A stretch of 64,000 nt of DNA from assembly GCF_001721645.1 (NCBI RefSeq), contig NZ_CP017141.1:930001-994000 (forward strand). The letters run 5' to 3'. A program made the position numbers and the translations under genes. The notes below the pieces were generated by a model that did no database searches, was not told the origin of the DNA, and was given only the letters and a program-made list of their open reading frames with translations. Source of the DNA: Pedobacter steynii. Its GTDB lineage: Bacteria > Bacteroidota > Bacteroidia > Sphingobacteriales > Sphingobacteriaceae. Positions 1 through 9,566 of the stretch are shown one piece after another (position 1 is the stretch's first letter; the number at the start of each line of letters is the position of its first letter).

Positions 1-708
1 TAGAGAGACCATAAACACTGATGGCTGGAACAGATTGGCCCTTGTACCCAATTTGCTGTCCAGCGTTTTTATGCCATGTGTGAGTTTCGATTCTTCGGCC
101 TGCATCTCTTTGGCCCAATCTCCATGGTATTGATTTAACCAATAACCGGCACTTTTTATATACAGATTTGCAGAAGCAAATTTATGTAAGGTCACCTCAC
201 CTTTTTCCTGATGCTGAATGGAGCTCCATTGTTCTACCACATCTTCTTTAAAATAAGTTTTATAGTAGAGTGTAACCGAGAAATTGTATGCCGGATCTTT
301 TAAAACAATGCTAAGCAAGGAAACATTATTGTCAATTTGCTTTAAATCATGACTTACATATTTCAGGTCCAGGGAATTGTTCCCATCTGCATGGGTTACG
401 CTGATGGCAGGTTCGACCAGATTCCTTGAACCAGACGAGGTATAGGCAGAATTGAGAACACCTGTATAATCTGAAGTCTGCTTGTACAAAGCTGGAACCT
501 GTAAATATTCTTTGTTGTTTGTTAATTTCTTACCGAAATAAATGGTCCCCAGATGCTTATTGGTATCTGTTTGCAGAACCAATGCATTGTTTTGTGTTTC
601 GATAGGGATGACCACTGATTGTGCTACAGACTTAAGCGGAATGGAAGCAGAGAAAAGCAGTAGTAAACAGAAAGGGATGAAGGTAGTATTCAATGGGACT
701 TTAAACAT
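1..708 (-). CDS. GH36 alpha-galactosidase, N-terminal part (cut by window edge)
   Basis: The reading frame is open from the ATG at 708 to the window edge, giving 236 residues with no stop. It starts with a clear signal peptide (MFKVPLNTTFIPFCLLLLFS, cleavage probably after SVAQS). The rest resembles the N-terminal beta-supersandwich domain of GH36 alpha-galactosidases, including a GDWAKEMQAE stretch near residue 195 and a TLDSKLGTRANLFQPS stretch near the edge, which match the family's conserved block ahead of the catalytic barrel. The catalytic barrel lies outside the window. It would remove terminal alpha-galactose in the periplasm. It is the last visible gene of the SusC-led polysaccharide operon, 26 bases after the preceding enzyme gene. 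Family assignment is by motif recognition only. Confidence 0.85.
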   Translation of the reverse strand, partial: MFKVPLNTTFIPFCLLLLFSASIPLKSVAQSVVIPIETQNNALVLQTDTNKHLGTIYFGKKLTNNKEYLQVPALYKQTSDYTGVLNSAYTSSGSRNLVEPAISVTHADGNNSLDLKYVSHDLKQIDNNVSLLSIVLKDPAYNFSVTLYYKTYFKEDVVEQWSSIQHQEKGEVTLHKFASANLYIKSAGYWLNQYHGDWAKEMQAEESKLTHGIKTLDSKLGTRANLFQPSVFMVSL

Positions 709-734
709 TATCAATGGTTTTATAGCTTATATAA

Positions 735-2747
735 TTATTTCGTTATTTTAATTAGTGTGGCATCACCGGCAGGCAGTACAAATTCAGCATGATTAACCGA
801 AGCTCCGGATTTATGGGTAAAAAGATCTTCCAGCTGGTATCCGCTAAAGGTTTTTAAGCCGAGAGCAGCCGCATTAATCACAAACTTCTTTTCTTTGTCT
901 CCATAATTGAAAATAGCCAGGTAACGCGTATTACCTGATTGTTTAACAAACATTTCCGAGGCCTCTTTATCCGCTTCAACTGGTTTGAAGGATTTTCCAT
1001 CTTTAATAACTGACAATAATGCCTGATTCTGGAACAGTTCTGTTGCACGTCCGGTCCATGGCCCTTTCGCTGAAAAATCATCTCCAACGATAAAACTGCC
1101 CGTAACAATAGCTGAAAGCGTTCTCGCCCTATTCGCACCGATACTTTCCGCTCCAAGTACCACATGGTCTGCATCCATATAGTCATACAAATGGGTTTGC
1201 CACCAGCCATAACTAAGGCTGTTGAGCGTATATTTCGTATCTCTTATAGATTTAAAAGCATCGCAGGCGATCCTTCTCACATGAATATACCTGCCTGAGG
1301 CCATGGTTGGTGAAATGGCTGCATAGACCAGCATTTTATCATCCAGTTGTTTGAGTAAAAAGGACATCCCCTGATCATAAGCCTGCATTCCTGTGGTAAC
1401 TTTTGGATCATAAAAATGATCAGATTCTATAGCCGCATGTCCCAGGAAATCAATTTTGATCATTTCATAGCCACATTCTTTGAGCTTCCCGATCACGAGG
1501 GCAATTCTTTGCCGGGTACCCGGATGCGTTGGATCTAACGCCCTGGCGCCGTCAATATCGTGGTAACCCGGGCCCACTTTGGTCCATAGTTCCCCAAATT
1601 TGTAATTTCCGCCTTCTGCCCTTCTATCGCCGCCCGATTTAAAACCCCAGTCTGTAAAAGGGGCCCAGTAAATACCCGGTTTTAATCCTCGTTTTTTAAC
1701 GTAATCTGCAAATTCCTTTAGCTTTGAATAATCCCCTTCCAATCCACCTTTCAGCATATTGTCCCAAAAGGAATCCAGGTCGACATATAAGGTACCCTCA
1801 CTTCTGAAAGCTTTCAGACTGTCTGCAAAGAAATCCGTGACCTTTACGATTTTATCAAAGGAAATTTTTTCCTGCATCACGCCCCAGCTGTTCCATCCCA
1901 AAGGGGTCGGATGCTTCCACTTAAACACAATCGGGGGTTCTGCAGTTCGGTTTGCTTTTGCATAGGCGTCCATACCCATTCTCCAATCGTCAAATAGGCC
2001 GTAAAAAACCTTCGGAGATTTAACCACATTGCCTGTTAATGCACCGTGAGGAATGGTATCCCTGGTGATGCTTTTTTCTGTAAAACCAGCTTGTACCCTG
2101 ATAAAGGTATTACCTGCGCTGTCGATCCCCGTAACGGTACCTGTTTTCCAAACCCTATGGTTTACTGATCCGGAGATCAGGCCTTTGAATGAACTGTTGT
2201 CGTAAATGGCGGCGACCTCTGAACTGATCTGTTGTTCATTTTTCGACAGCTGCTTTGAATTATAGCTGATAAAGGTGTCATTATCGAAAGGAACGAACAC
2301 ACTCCTGAGTGCTTTGACGCCCTTCAAAACAGGAATAATGCCCTGAACAGGAATCATTTCATTACTGCTGACACTCGTTCCTGAAACTTCGATTTCCACT
2401 AAAAAATAAGGCAGCTGATCGTAGGTGTAAAAGATCTGCCTCATATCCGGCTTTCCGGCAGCACTAAGGTTAATGGTATGTCTTATCCCTTTTCCAAACT
2501 GATCTGAAATCTGAATACTGGTATAATTCCTTGTTAAATAATCTTTTGAACTATAGACCTTATCGCTCTCTTTAACGGTTGAAAACCCGTTTTTCAGGAA
2601 TTCATCGGAATTCTGATAGACATTAAAAGTTCCTGATTTCAAGTCGTAGATGATTTTTCCAGTCCTGCCAAATTTAAAAGTAAGGGCATGAGCCTGACTC
2701 AGAAAAAAGACCAGGAGGAACAAACAGGAAAGTAATTTATTTTTCAT
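735..2747 (-). CDS. Clan GH-D alpha-galactosidase-like glycoside hydrolase
   Basis: This 670-residue secreted protein has a signal peptide (residues 1-21). A beta-rich N-terminal domain of about 270 residues precedes a TIM barrel beginning at TPLGWNSWG (residues 281-289). The barrel shows YVDLDSFWDN, GIYWAPFTDWG and KIDFLGH; Asp433 in KIDF is at the nucleophile position of clan GH-D (GH27/GH36). A C-terminal beta domain follows. Expected role is retaining hydrolysis of terminal alpha-D-galactosides (other alpha-linked sugars are possible) in the periplasm. It lies between the GH95 and GH36 genes in the same operon, so it probably works on the same glycan. I cannot place it in a subfamily from sequence alone; it is clearly not a plain GH27, because those lack the long N-terminal domain. 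Confidence 0.8.
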   Translation of the reverse strand: MKNKLLSCLFLLVFFLSQAHALTFKFGRTGKIIYDLKSGTFNVYQNSDEFLKNGFSTVKESDKVYSSKDYLTRNYTSIQISDQFGKGIRHTINLSAAGKPDMRQIFYTYDQLPYFLVEIEVSGTSVSSNEMIPVQGIIPVLKGVKALRSVFVPFDNDTFISYNSKQLSKNEQQISSEVAAIYDNSSFKGLISGSVNHRVWKTGTVTGIDSAGNTFIRVQAGFTEKSITRDTIPHGALTGNVVKSPKVFYGLFDDWRMGMDAYAKANRTAEPPIVFKWKHPTPLGWNSWGVMQEKISFDKIVKVTDFFADSLKAFRSEGTLYVDLDSFWDNMLKGGLEGDYSKLKEFADYVKKRGLKPGIYWAPFTDWGFKSGGDRRAEGGNYKFGELWTKVGPGYHDIDGARALDPTHPGTRQRIALVIGKLKECGYEMIKIDFLGHAAIESDHFYDPKVTTGMQAYDQGMSFLLKQLDDKMLVYAAISPTMASGRYIHVRRIACDAFKSIRDTKYTLNSLSYGWWQTHLYDYMDADHVVLGAESIGANRARTLSAIVTGSFIVGDDFSAKGPWTGRATELFQNQALLSVIKDGKSFKPVEADKEASEMFVKQSGNTRYLAIFNYGDKEKKFVINAAALGLKTFSGYQLEDLFTHKSGASVNHAEFVLPAGDATLIKITK

Positions 2748-2820
2748 TGTAATATGATTGTTTTTTTTAGCAATTATAAAGCGAGCATAAGCATATCATT
2801 GCTTTTGGTCAGCGGGATAG

Positions 2821-5160
2821 TTAAAGACGCTGAGCGATAACTTCTTTCAGTTCGCCGTTCAGTTTTACCTTAACTTTTTTCGCCATTGGAGATGCAATCC
2901 GGTAACTGGTAATTTTGCCATCTTTCCAGCTCATGTCAATGGTAAAATTTCCCCGGGCTTTAAAGCCCTTTACATTTCCGTACTTTTTCCAGGCATCCGG
3001 CAAAGCAGGCAACAACTCAATAAAACCATCATGGCTTTGCAAAAGCATTTCCGCAATACCCGCGGTGGCACCAAAATTACCATCAATTTGAAAAGGCGGG
3101 CCCGCCGACAAAATATTGGGATATACCCCTCCTCCTGCACCGTAATTGATATCGGTCCTTAATGTTGGTTTCAGGATCTCCTTCAATAACTTAAAAGCCC
3201 GGTTTCCATCCTGCAGTCTTGCCCAGAAAAGTAGTTTGTAAGCTATGGTCCAGCTTGGGCCGTCATCGCCCCTTACCTCCAGCGTTTTTTTTGCCGCAGT
3301 AGCAAGTTCAGGTGTAGAAAAAGGACTGATCAGCGAAGCGGGATATAAACCGTATAAATGAGAAATATGCCTGTGCTGGGGGTCTGTTTCTTTATAATCT
3401 TCCAGCCATTCCTGAATGCGCCCATCTTTGCTGATCACACCTGCTGGTGGCACCGATTTTAACGCTTCCTGCAATTCTGCTCTAAATGCAGCATCGATAT
3501 TTAAGCGTGTTGAGGCTTTGATTACGTTCCCAAATAGCTCCCTTACAATCTGATTGTCGATGGTTGGCCCCATTGATATACTCGCCGTTTTTCCATTGGG
3601 TAGATAGAAAGAATTTTCGGGAGATACGGAAGGAGAAGTAACCAGCCAGCCGGATTTTGGATCTTTGATCTGTGCACTTTTATAAAATTCTGCAGAGCCC
3701 TTCAATATCGGATAGATACTTTTCAGGTATTTTAAATCCTGACTAAACTCATAATGCTCCCAGAGGTTATTACATAACCATCCTGATCCGGCATTGGAAG
3801 CACCCCATGAGGCACTTTCCCCGGGTTCTGTAAAGCCCCAGACATTCGTGATCACATGGGCAATCCAGCCATTCGCATTGTAATACGCTTTTGCAGTTTT
3901 CTGTCCCGGTTTTACCAATCCCCTCACCAGTTCTGCCAGAGGCAGGTTTAGTTCAGAAAGGTTAGCTACTTCTACAGGCCAGTGGTTCATCTGCACATTC
4001 ACGTCGAGGTGGTAATCACCGTTCCATGGGGTATTTATTTCTTTGGCCCATAAGCCCTGAAGATTAGGTGGAAGCAATCCCACCCTGGTACTGCTGATAC
4101 TTAAATACCTTCCAAACTGGAAGAATAAGGAAGCAAGAGAAGGATCAGCCTCAAAGTTCCTGTAGAAGCCGTCCAGCCTGATATTGGTAGGAAGTTTTGC
4201 AGATGCACCTTCACCCAGGTCGATGCTCAGTCTTTTAAACAGCTTGCCGTAGTTGGCCATATGTCTGCTTTTTTGCAATTCATATGGCTTTTTAAGCGCA
4301 GCTGCAAGAACCTGTTTTGTTTTTTCCTGAAAGGGAAAACTTTTGAAATCTGTTCCCGCAGCAACATAAATAACCACTTCTGTAGCATCTTTAATGAGCA
4401 GCGAGTGCTGATCGGCACTAAGCGTACCTCCCTTTTGCCGGGCACTTACCCGGGTCAGGTATTGCATTCCTTTACCATCGGTTCCATTATCCAGTTGCCC
4501 GGACATCTGTAATTCATGCCCTACTGTTTTTACGGCATATTTCTCGGGCCTGTTCAACAGAATCCGGAGGTTGAGCTGACCCGGCTGATCTGCAGTTAAA
4601 CGGATCACACTCAGGTCATCATCAAAACTGGTAAAGTATTCTCTTTTATAATTTACCCCATTTACGTTAAACCTGCAATTGGCTACAGCCTGATCCAAAG
4701 ACAATTCCCGTTGGTATTGTTTAACTTCCGGCTGAGCAGCGGAGATTCCTTTATAGGTAAATTCCAGTTCCAAAGCACCAAGAGTCTGATACTTTCCCCA
4801 TTGCGGGCCACCGGATCCAGGGCCTTTACAAACAAAATCTCTGTTGACAAGGTCCTGGGCTTCGTCATTTTTTCCTTCCAGGATCAGCTGTCTTATTTTA
4901 GGCAGGCTTTTATAAGCATCATAATTGTTGGCATCCTGCGGGCTGCCAGACCAAAGCGTAATGTCGTTAAGCACTATTTTTTCCTTGGAAATCCCCCCGT
5001 CAGGGGTCATTCCTAAACGTCCGTTACCCAGGGGGAGTGTTTCCTCCCACTGTGCAGCGGGTTGGGTATAAAATAGCTTTAAATTTTTGTTCTGACCAAA
5101 GCTGACTAAAGCAGTAACCAGACATGCCGTTGTAAGCAGGCATTTTTTGTTTAAGATCAT
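2821..5160 (-). CDS. GH95 alpha-L-fucosidase / alpha-L-galactosidase
   Basis: This 779-residue protein has a signal peptide ending near residue 22 (ALVSFGQ). The N-terminal GH95 beta-sandwich opens with WEETLPLGNGRLG, followed by the (alpha/alpha)6 barrel. Residues matching the catalytic apparatus described for Bifidobacterium AfcA are visible: Glu515 in SPENSF (general acid) and Asp693 in FQIDGNFG (base). The Asn-x-Asn pair that helps activate the base falls at YHLDVNVQMNHW, where the first Asn is replaced by Asp386 while Asn388 is kept. The family inverts alpha-1,2-fucosyl or alpha-L-galactosyl linkages. Its place between SusC/SusD and two alpha-galactosidases suggests trimming of a branched plant-type glycan. 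Family confidence is high; the exact sugar is uncertain. Confidence 0.9.
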   Translation of the reverse strand: MILNKKCLLTTACLVTALVSFGQNKNLKLFYTQPAAQWEETLPLGNGRLGMTPDGGISKEKIVLNDITLWSGSPQDANNYDAYKSLPKIRQLILEGKNDEAQDLVNRDFVCKGPGSGGPQWGKYQTLGALELEFTYKGISAAQPEVKQYQRELSLDQAVANCRFNVNGVNYKREYFTSFDDDLSVIRLTADQPGQLNLRILLNRPEKYAVKTVGHELQMSGQLDNGTDGKGMQYLTRVSARQKGGTLSADQHSLLIKDATEVVIYVAAGTDFKSFPFQEKTKQVLAAALKKPYELQKSRHMANYGKLFKRLSIDLGEGASAKLPTNIRLDGFYRNFEADPSLASLFFQFGRYLSISSTRVGLLPPNLQGLWAKEINTPWNGDYHLDVNVQMNHWPVEVANLSELNLPLAELVRGLVKPGQKTAKAYYNANGWIAHVITNVWGFTEPGESASWGASNAGSGWLCNNLWEHYEFSQDLKYLKSIYPILKGSAEFYKSAQIKDPKSGWLVTSPSVSPENSFYLPNGKTASISMGPTIDNQIVRELFGNVIKASTRLNIDAAFRAELQEALKSVPPAGVISKDGRIQEWLEDYKETDPQHRHISHLYGLYPASLISPFSTPELATAAKKTLEVRGDDGPSWTIAYKLLFWARLQDGNRAFKLLKEILKPTLRTDINYGAGGGVYPNILSAGPPFQIDGNFGATAGIAEMLLQSHDGFIELLPALPDAWKKYGNVKGFKARGNFTIDMSWKDGKITSYRIASPMAKKVKVKLNGELKEVIAQRL

Positions 5161-5193
5161 TATTTCAATTTGTGTGTGTGGTTCAATACTAAT

Positions 5194-5222
5194 CCCCCGT
5201 CAATTTAGCAAATTGACAGGGG
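5194..5222 (-). repeat. Intercistronic stem-loop
   Basis: GTCAATTT (5199-5206) pairs with AAATTGAC (5210-5217) across a 3-base loop. The stem is extended by four C/G pairs on the outside around one bulged A. No T-run follows on either strand, so this is not a typical intrinsic terminator. It separates the SusC/SusD/lipoprotein genes from the glycosidase genes and could act as an RNA-processing or 3'-end-stabilising element. Confidence 0.6.
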
Positions 5223-5236
5223 ATCAGGCAATATAA

Positions 5237-6412
5237 TTATAAGGCATACAACCTTAAACTTCTGATTTTCATATAATGATCTGTATTAAATGAGACCACC
5301 ATTCCCAAAGAAACTACCGTTGTTTGTTTTAACTCAAATTCAAATCTGTTATTTTTAACTGCAGTACTGCCCAGGGCTGTTCCCAACTGGTCTACATCTG
5401 GAATTCCGGTTCCCGGTGCAGCTACGATATACGCAGGCGGATCACCATCGTAATTATTGTCAGATAGTTCGCTTGTGAATGAATATCTACCAGCAGGCAA
5501 GGTGATGGTCTGATAGATTTTTCCATTTATAATGGCACTCGAACCCCATCCTGCCTCAATATTTATGATGCCATCGTTGTCGCTGGCATATCCTCCCATA
5601 CCATTGTGGTTCTTCATGGCAGTATTGGTTACCCAGTCTGCAAGATCTCCCCACCTGTTATTATCGTAAGCCGATCTCTGGAAAGGTACCATGTTATTTT
5701 TCAGATAAATTGCACTGATCTCTCCTTTCAAAGAAATGGTCTCGTAGTTCGAGAAAAACCGGTCTATACTCAATGGATCTGGTTTATTAATGATCCGGTA
5801 CTCTATCGGATTACCTTTAAATTTAGGCAAAGTCACCACCTGATCTTTCAGCTGAGCAACAATCAGGGTATCATGAGTAGTATTGTCGGTATGTCGGTAA
5901 CGGATCTGCATGCCAACGGTTCCGCCTTCAGCAGTAATATCCTGGAATTTAAGTTTCGCTTCTCCCTGGGTATTAAATTCTGTACTCAGGATTGCCCGGT
6001 TATTTAATGCCGAACGGTAACGTTCCCCATATACATTCCCAACCACATTCATAGGCACTGAAATGTGTCCCTCTGAGTCATACGTGCGTACCTCGAAACT
6101 CATCGGACCTTCCTCCAGATTGCTGATAATGTAATTCACACTATCCACTCCTCCGGTACGGTTAACCGGTACGTCAACAGAATCCTGTTTACTGTTCCAG
6201 AATACCCGGAACCTGACTACCTTCGGATCCGCATTTAAGGCCCCGGAGACTTTAATCCGGCCGTTCCCGGACAGTATTCTTAAAGAATCAATTTTAGCAG
6301 GATAAACCACTTCACCATGCTCCGTATATTTTTTATAATCATCTTTTTTCTGGCAGGCTGTGATCATTAAAGCAAGCCCCAGTATACCGATGGTTTTATT
6401 TATCTTTTTCAT
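5237..6412 (-). CDS. PUL lipoprotein, DUF4998-like with C-terminal lectin-like domain
   Basis: This 391-residue predicted lipoprotein has a signal ending in the lipobox MITAC, then a polar linker. The N-terminal half, with fibronectin-like strands (PAKIDSLRILSGNGRIKVSG, then VRFRVFWNS), resembles DUF4998. The C-terminal half (from about residue 245, SAYDNNRWGDLADWVTN) resembles DUF5013, a galactose-binding-like fold. Such proteins are usually encoded right after SusD and are thought to be surface glycan-binding proteins. It follows the DUF4959/DUF5000-like gene by 19 bases in the SusC operon. Domain names are recalled by resemblance, not searched; the role as a surface glycan binder is inferred from position and lipobox. 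Confidence 0.7.
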   Translation of the reverse strand: MKKINKTIGILGLALMITACQKKDDYKKYTEHGEVVYPAKIDSLRILSGNGRIKVSGALNADPKVVRFRVFWNSKQDSVDVPVNRTGGVDSVNYIISNLEEGPMSFEVRTYDSEGHISVPMNVVGNVYGERYRSALNNRAILSTEFNTQGEAKLKFQDITAEGGTVGMQIRYRHTDNTTHDTLIVAQLKDQVVTLPKFKGNPIEYRIINKPDPLSIDRFFSNYETISLKGEISAIYLKNNMVPFQRSAYDNNRWGDLADWVTNTAMKNHNGMGGYASDNDGIINIEAGWGSSAIINGKIYQTITLPAGRYSFTSELSDNNYDGDPPAYIVAAPGTGIPDVDQLGTALGSTAVKNNRFEFELKQTTVVSLGMVVSFNTDHYMKIRSLRLYAL

Positions 6413-6431
6413 ATTTCTAAGCTAAAATCAA

Positions 6432-7616
6432 TTAATACACCCCCCAGATTGATACCTGAGCAATTTCCATAAAATAGCTGCTTCGCCAGTTCTTGAGATT
6501 TCTTATCCTTAAGTACTTGTATTTAACCGCATCTTCAGGAAAATCAAATGACCAGCCTGCTTTACCATAAGCTTCATCTGCCCCGGTATCGGTACCCAAC
6601 GGTGATCCGGAAGGTTTCATGACATTACAGGTCATCAGCCTGGTCCAGCTGGCCCAGCTTCCATCCTGATTAGGATTATTAGAACCCCAGACCTCAAAAT
6701 CTCTAAGGTTTCCTTTGTCATAATAACCGGCTTCCCTTCTCGGATAGATCACAATCCTGCTCAATTTTGCTTCTTTACCTATGCTAAAACTAACGGTTTG
6801 CGGACTACCGGCGCTTTCCTGAGTATACACACAAGGCCATGACCCCAGGTTTGTTCTTTTATCCCACATCATGTTCAAAGTAGTATTGTACATGTATTCA
6901 GCATCTCCCGGCAGCCTGACTTCCTCAAACAGATCCTTGTTCAACAAGTTCTCTTCTAAGGGTGTCAGGTTCATCACCAGAGTATCAGAACGGTTCAACC
7001 ACCTGTCCCGCACATAAAAAGCAAATTTACCAGGCTTTGGTTTCAGCCCTCTTATGCTTGCGCTGATCACAGAATCCTGTGTATAAACATTTTCCAGGTT
7101 AGCCCAGTCTCCGTTCCCCAGGGAATCCAATAAGGGAACAATGGCTACAGTTGCCTTGAATTTGTTGATGGTATTTACCCTGACTCCGCCAAAAGTAGCG
7201 CTGGCTTTTAGCGCATTAAAAATCAGCCTGAAAGGAGCAATCAGAGGAGTAACAGTCACAGAAACCGGTTCAGAGGCTTTTTCACTTTTGTTAACTGCAT
7301 ATAATTTGATCTCATGCGGATTGGTATCCGAAAACCCGTCTACAATCAGGTTATTGGTATAGCCGGAAGCCAGGATCTCCCTCTGCTGCCCGTTAGCGAT
7401 ACCGTATACTGCTTTAACATAGAGCAGGTCTTTATTATTTGGTAAGGTATAGCTGATTTTCGCCTGGCCATTCTGATTTTCTACACGCACATTGCTGACC
7501 TGCCCCGGGGCCGATTGATTGTCTTCCAAAATCCCGTTGATCTCTGCCTTGTTACAGGAAAACAGCACAAACAGCGTACACAAAACAGGGAATGCGATAT
7601 ATTTATTTCTTTTCAT
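6432..7616 (-). CDS. PUL lipoprotein, DUF4959/DUF5126/DUF5000-type
   Basis: This 394-residue predicted lipoprotein has a lipobox around VLFSC (Cys21). The order looks like DUF4959 (fibronectin-like, SAPGQVSNVRVENQNGQAKI), a middle Ig-like domain (DUF5126-like, PLIAPFRLIFNALKASATFG) and a C-terminal discoidin-like carbohydrate-binding module (DUF5000-like, from about residue 240, ending with YLRIRNLKNWRSSYFMEIAQ). The C-terminal type is typical of sugar-binding F5/8-like modules. It sits directly after SusD, which is the usual place for a surface glycan-binding protein. Binding of the target polysaccharide is inferred; the ligand cannot be read from the sequence. Confidence 0.75.
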   Translation of the reverse strand: MKRNKYIAFPVLCTLFVLFSCNKAEINGILEDNQSAPGQVSNVRVENQNGQAKISYTLPNNKDLLYVKAVYGIANGQQREILASGYTNNLIVDGFSDTNPHEIKLYAVNKSEKASEPVSVTVTPLIAPFRLIFNALKASATFGGVRVNTINKFKATVAIVPLLDSLGNGDWANLENVYTQDSVISASIRGLKPKPGKFAFYVRDRWLNRSDTLVMNLTPLEENLLNKDLFEEVRLPGDAEYMYNTTLNMMWDKRTNLGSWPCVYTQESAGSPQTVSFSIGKEAKLSRIVIYPRREAGYYDKGNLRDFEVWGSNNPNQDGSWASWTRLMTCNVMKPSGSPLGTDTGADEAYGKAGWSFDFPEDAVKYKYLRIRNLKNWRSSYFMEIAQVSIWGVY

Positions 7617-7650
7617 ATTAAAATCTATTTGATGTTTGTCCTACATTTAA

Positions 7651-9546
7651 TTACCATCCCGGGTTTTGAACAAGGTTCGGGTTGACCAATAAATTGTTCT
7701 CTCTGATAGGCCATAAATAGTCTCTTGGTGCGATAAAACGCTGCGTATAAATATTGGTTAGCCTGTAAAATAATTCGGGGTGATCTTTATCCTGATCCCT
7801 GTCCCAGCCCGTTATATTTTTATTCAGTTCCTGTGCGGCCAGTTTCCAGCGGCGAAGGTCCCAGAATCGGCTGCCTTCAAACGACATCTCGATATTCCGT
7901 TCCCTGCGGATAATTGCCTGTAAGCCCTGTTGAGTTGAAGGTTTATTTGGATTAACAGCATATTTGCTCCATGAATCAACCACACCTTCTAATCCGGCAC
8001 GCTCCCTGATCTTGTCCAGGTAGAGATACACTTCTGGGGAAGGTCCCTCTGCTTCATTTAAGGCTTCCGCATACATTAAATAAAGGTCCGCTAACCTGAT
8101 CATTGGAAAAGGATATTCTTCTATATGGTTGCTGTTTCCTTCTTTAAAAGCAAACTTCCAGTTTACTAATTTTTTAGGATAGTAGGTGGTCACCGTGATC
8201 GATAAACCGCTGCCATACTGCCCCAGTTTAAGCTGGGCGGAAAAAGCGTTGTCATCCCCCCTGTTACTTTCCATAAACCACTTCCCGCCATCAAAGCCCA
8301 GGTCTGCATAAAATCGCGGCTCTCTGTCGAAATTGATCCTTGCAGTCTGATAATTTTCAACGATATAATAGCGTTCGCTGTTTGTTCCAGTCCGTAATTG
8401 TGCTTTGTTAGAGAAATCCAGTGTTTTATCTTCCTCAATCGGAACACCGTTTTTAGTATAAAACTGCTCCACAATTTTCATGGGCGGGCCTAAGGTTCCA
8501 TGTACACTGTTGTTGCCGGAAAAAGCCGGATCAATATGGGCCATAGAAGAGTATTGCAGCTGCCAGGTCCTTGAATTGGGGTTGCCCCAGATGATCTCAG
8601 AATTCCATTTTTCGGTAACTGCATTTCTGATGCTCATTTCCCTCATCGTTGTAGCCGAAAGTGGAAAGGTCGCTCCTGGAAAGGTATACAGCTTAATCCC
8701 TGCTGATTCAGCGGCGGCAATAGCCTCTTTGGCCGCATTAGCTGCCCTTTTCCACTTTGCCGGACTAACCGTCTGATTAAACAACTGCTGACCATCCGGA
8801 TTTTTAAAACCAGTATAATCCCGGTTTCCGTTAAACAGTGGGCTTGCTGCATATAACAATACCTTGGCTTTAATACTTAAGGCAATTGGCTTGGTAATGT
8901 GGCCGAGGTCTGTAGCCGGGATCATTACATTATTGGGTAATTTTGCTGCGGCCTTATCCAGTAAGTTCACGATATAGTTCACCACAGAATCCACAGGCTG
9001 GCGTTTAACTTTGGTTTGCTCAATCGGCGCATTTACCGGAAGGTTAACATCGATAACAGGCACTGGCCCGTAATGTCTGAAAAGCAGGAAATGATAATAA
9101 GCTTTTAGAAACTCTACTTCCCCGAGCCAGCGATTGCGTTCATCCATATTCATGTCCCGTACTTTGTTCAGGTCACTCACATTTTCCAGGAAAATATTGC
9201 AGTCACGGATCGCATTGAACATGCCGCCATCCCAATAATTTACCAGGGGATTTACTACACTCTGGTTTCCTCTGGCCATAGCCCAGTTGGTGGCATTGAT
9301 ACTTCTTGAAGGAAAGTCCAGCCAGAATTCATCTCCGCCCATATAGGCAATATTTTGTGTGGGCTCCCCATCATTTGGTAGGTAGGAATAACAGGTAGCC
9401 AGGTATTTAATGGCTTCATTACGCATAGTGAAAGCATTATCTAACGTAGGGGTATTATCCGGAACGACGTCAAGAAAGCTTTTTTTACAGGCATTCAGGC
9501 TAAATAGAAGCACTAAAACCGGTATAATAAATATTTTTGTTTTCAT
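7651..9546 (-). CDS. SusD/RagB-family outer-membrane glycan-binding lipoprotein
   Basis: This 631-residue protein has a lipoprotein signal ending LFSLNAC (Cys20) followed by KKSFLDVVPDN, the standard SusD start. TPR-like helices of the RagB/SusD fold follow. The C-terminal block RRERNIEMSFEGSRFWDLRR and the terminal VNPNLVQNPGW are hallmark SusD sequences. It forms the lid of the SusC barrel and binds the polysaccharide or its fragments at the cell surface. The gene starts 20 bases after the stop of its SusC partner, so the two are co-transcribed. Assignment is secure; the ligand is presumed to be the galactosyl/fucosyl glycan attacked by the downstream enzymes. Confidence 0.95.
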   Translation of the reverse strand: MKTKIFIIPVLVLLFSLNACKKSFLDVVPDNTPTLDNAFTMRNEAIKYLATCYSYLPNDGEPTQNIAYMGGDEFWLDFPSRSINATNWAMARGNQSVVNPLVNYWDGGMFNAIRDCNIFLENVSDLNKVRDMNMDERNRWLGEVEFLKAYYHFLLFRHYGPVPVIDVNLPVNAPIEQTKVKRQPVDSVVNYIVNLLDKAAAKLPNNVMIPATDLGHITKPIALSIKAKVLLYAASPLFNGNRDYTGFKNPDGQQLFNQTVSPAKWKRAANAAKEAIAAAESAGIKLYTFPGATFPLSATTMREMSIRNAVTEKWNSEIIWGNPNSRTWQLQYSSMAHIDPAFSGNNSVHGTLGPPMKIVEQFYTKNGVPIEEDKTLDFSNKAQLRTGTNSERYYIVENYQTARINFDREPRFYADLGFDGGKWFMESNRGDDNAFSAQLKLGQYGSGLSITVTTYYPKKLVNWKFAFKEGNSNHIEEYPFPMIRLADLYLMYAEALNEAEGPSPEVYLYLDKIRERAGLEGVVDSWSKYAVNPNKPSTQQGLQAIIRRERNIEMSFEGSRFWDLRRWKLAAQELNKNITGWDRDQDKDHPELFYRLTNIYTQRFIAPRDYLWPIRENNLLVNPNLVQNPGW

Positions 9547-9566
9547 GATGATTCTTTATCAGTTAA

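Noticed and set aside
542-751. Plus-strand frame of 69 residues at the left edge
   Set aside because: It is antisense to the GH36 gene start and shows no domain.
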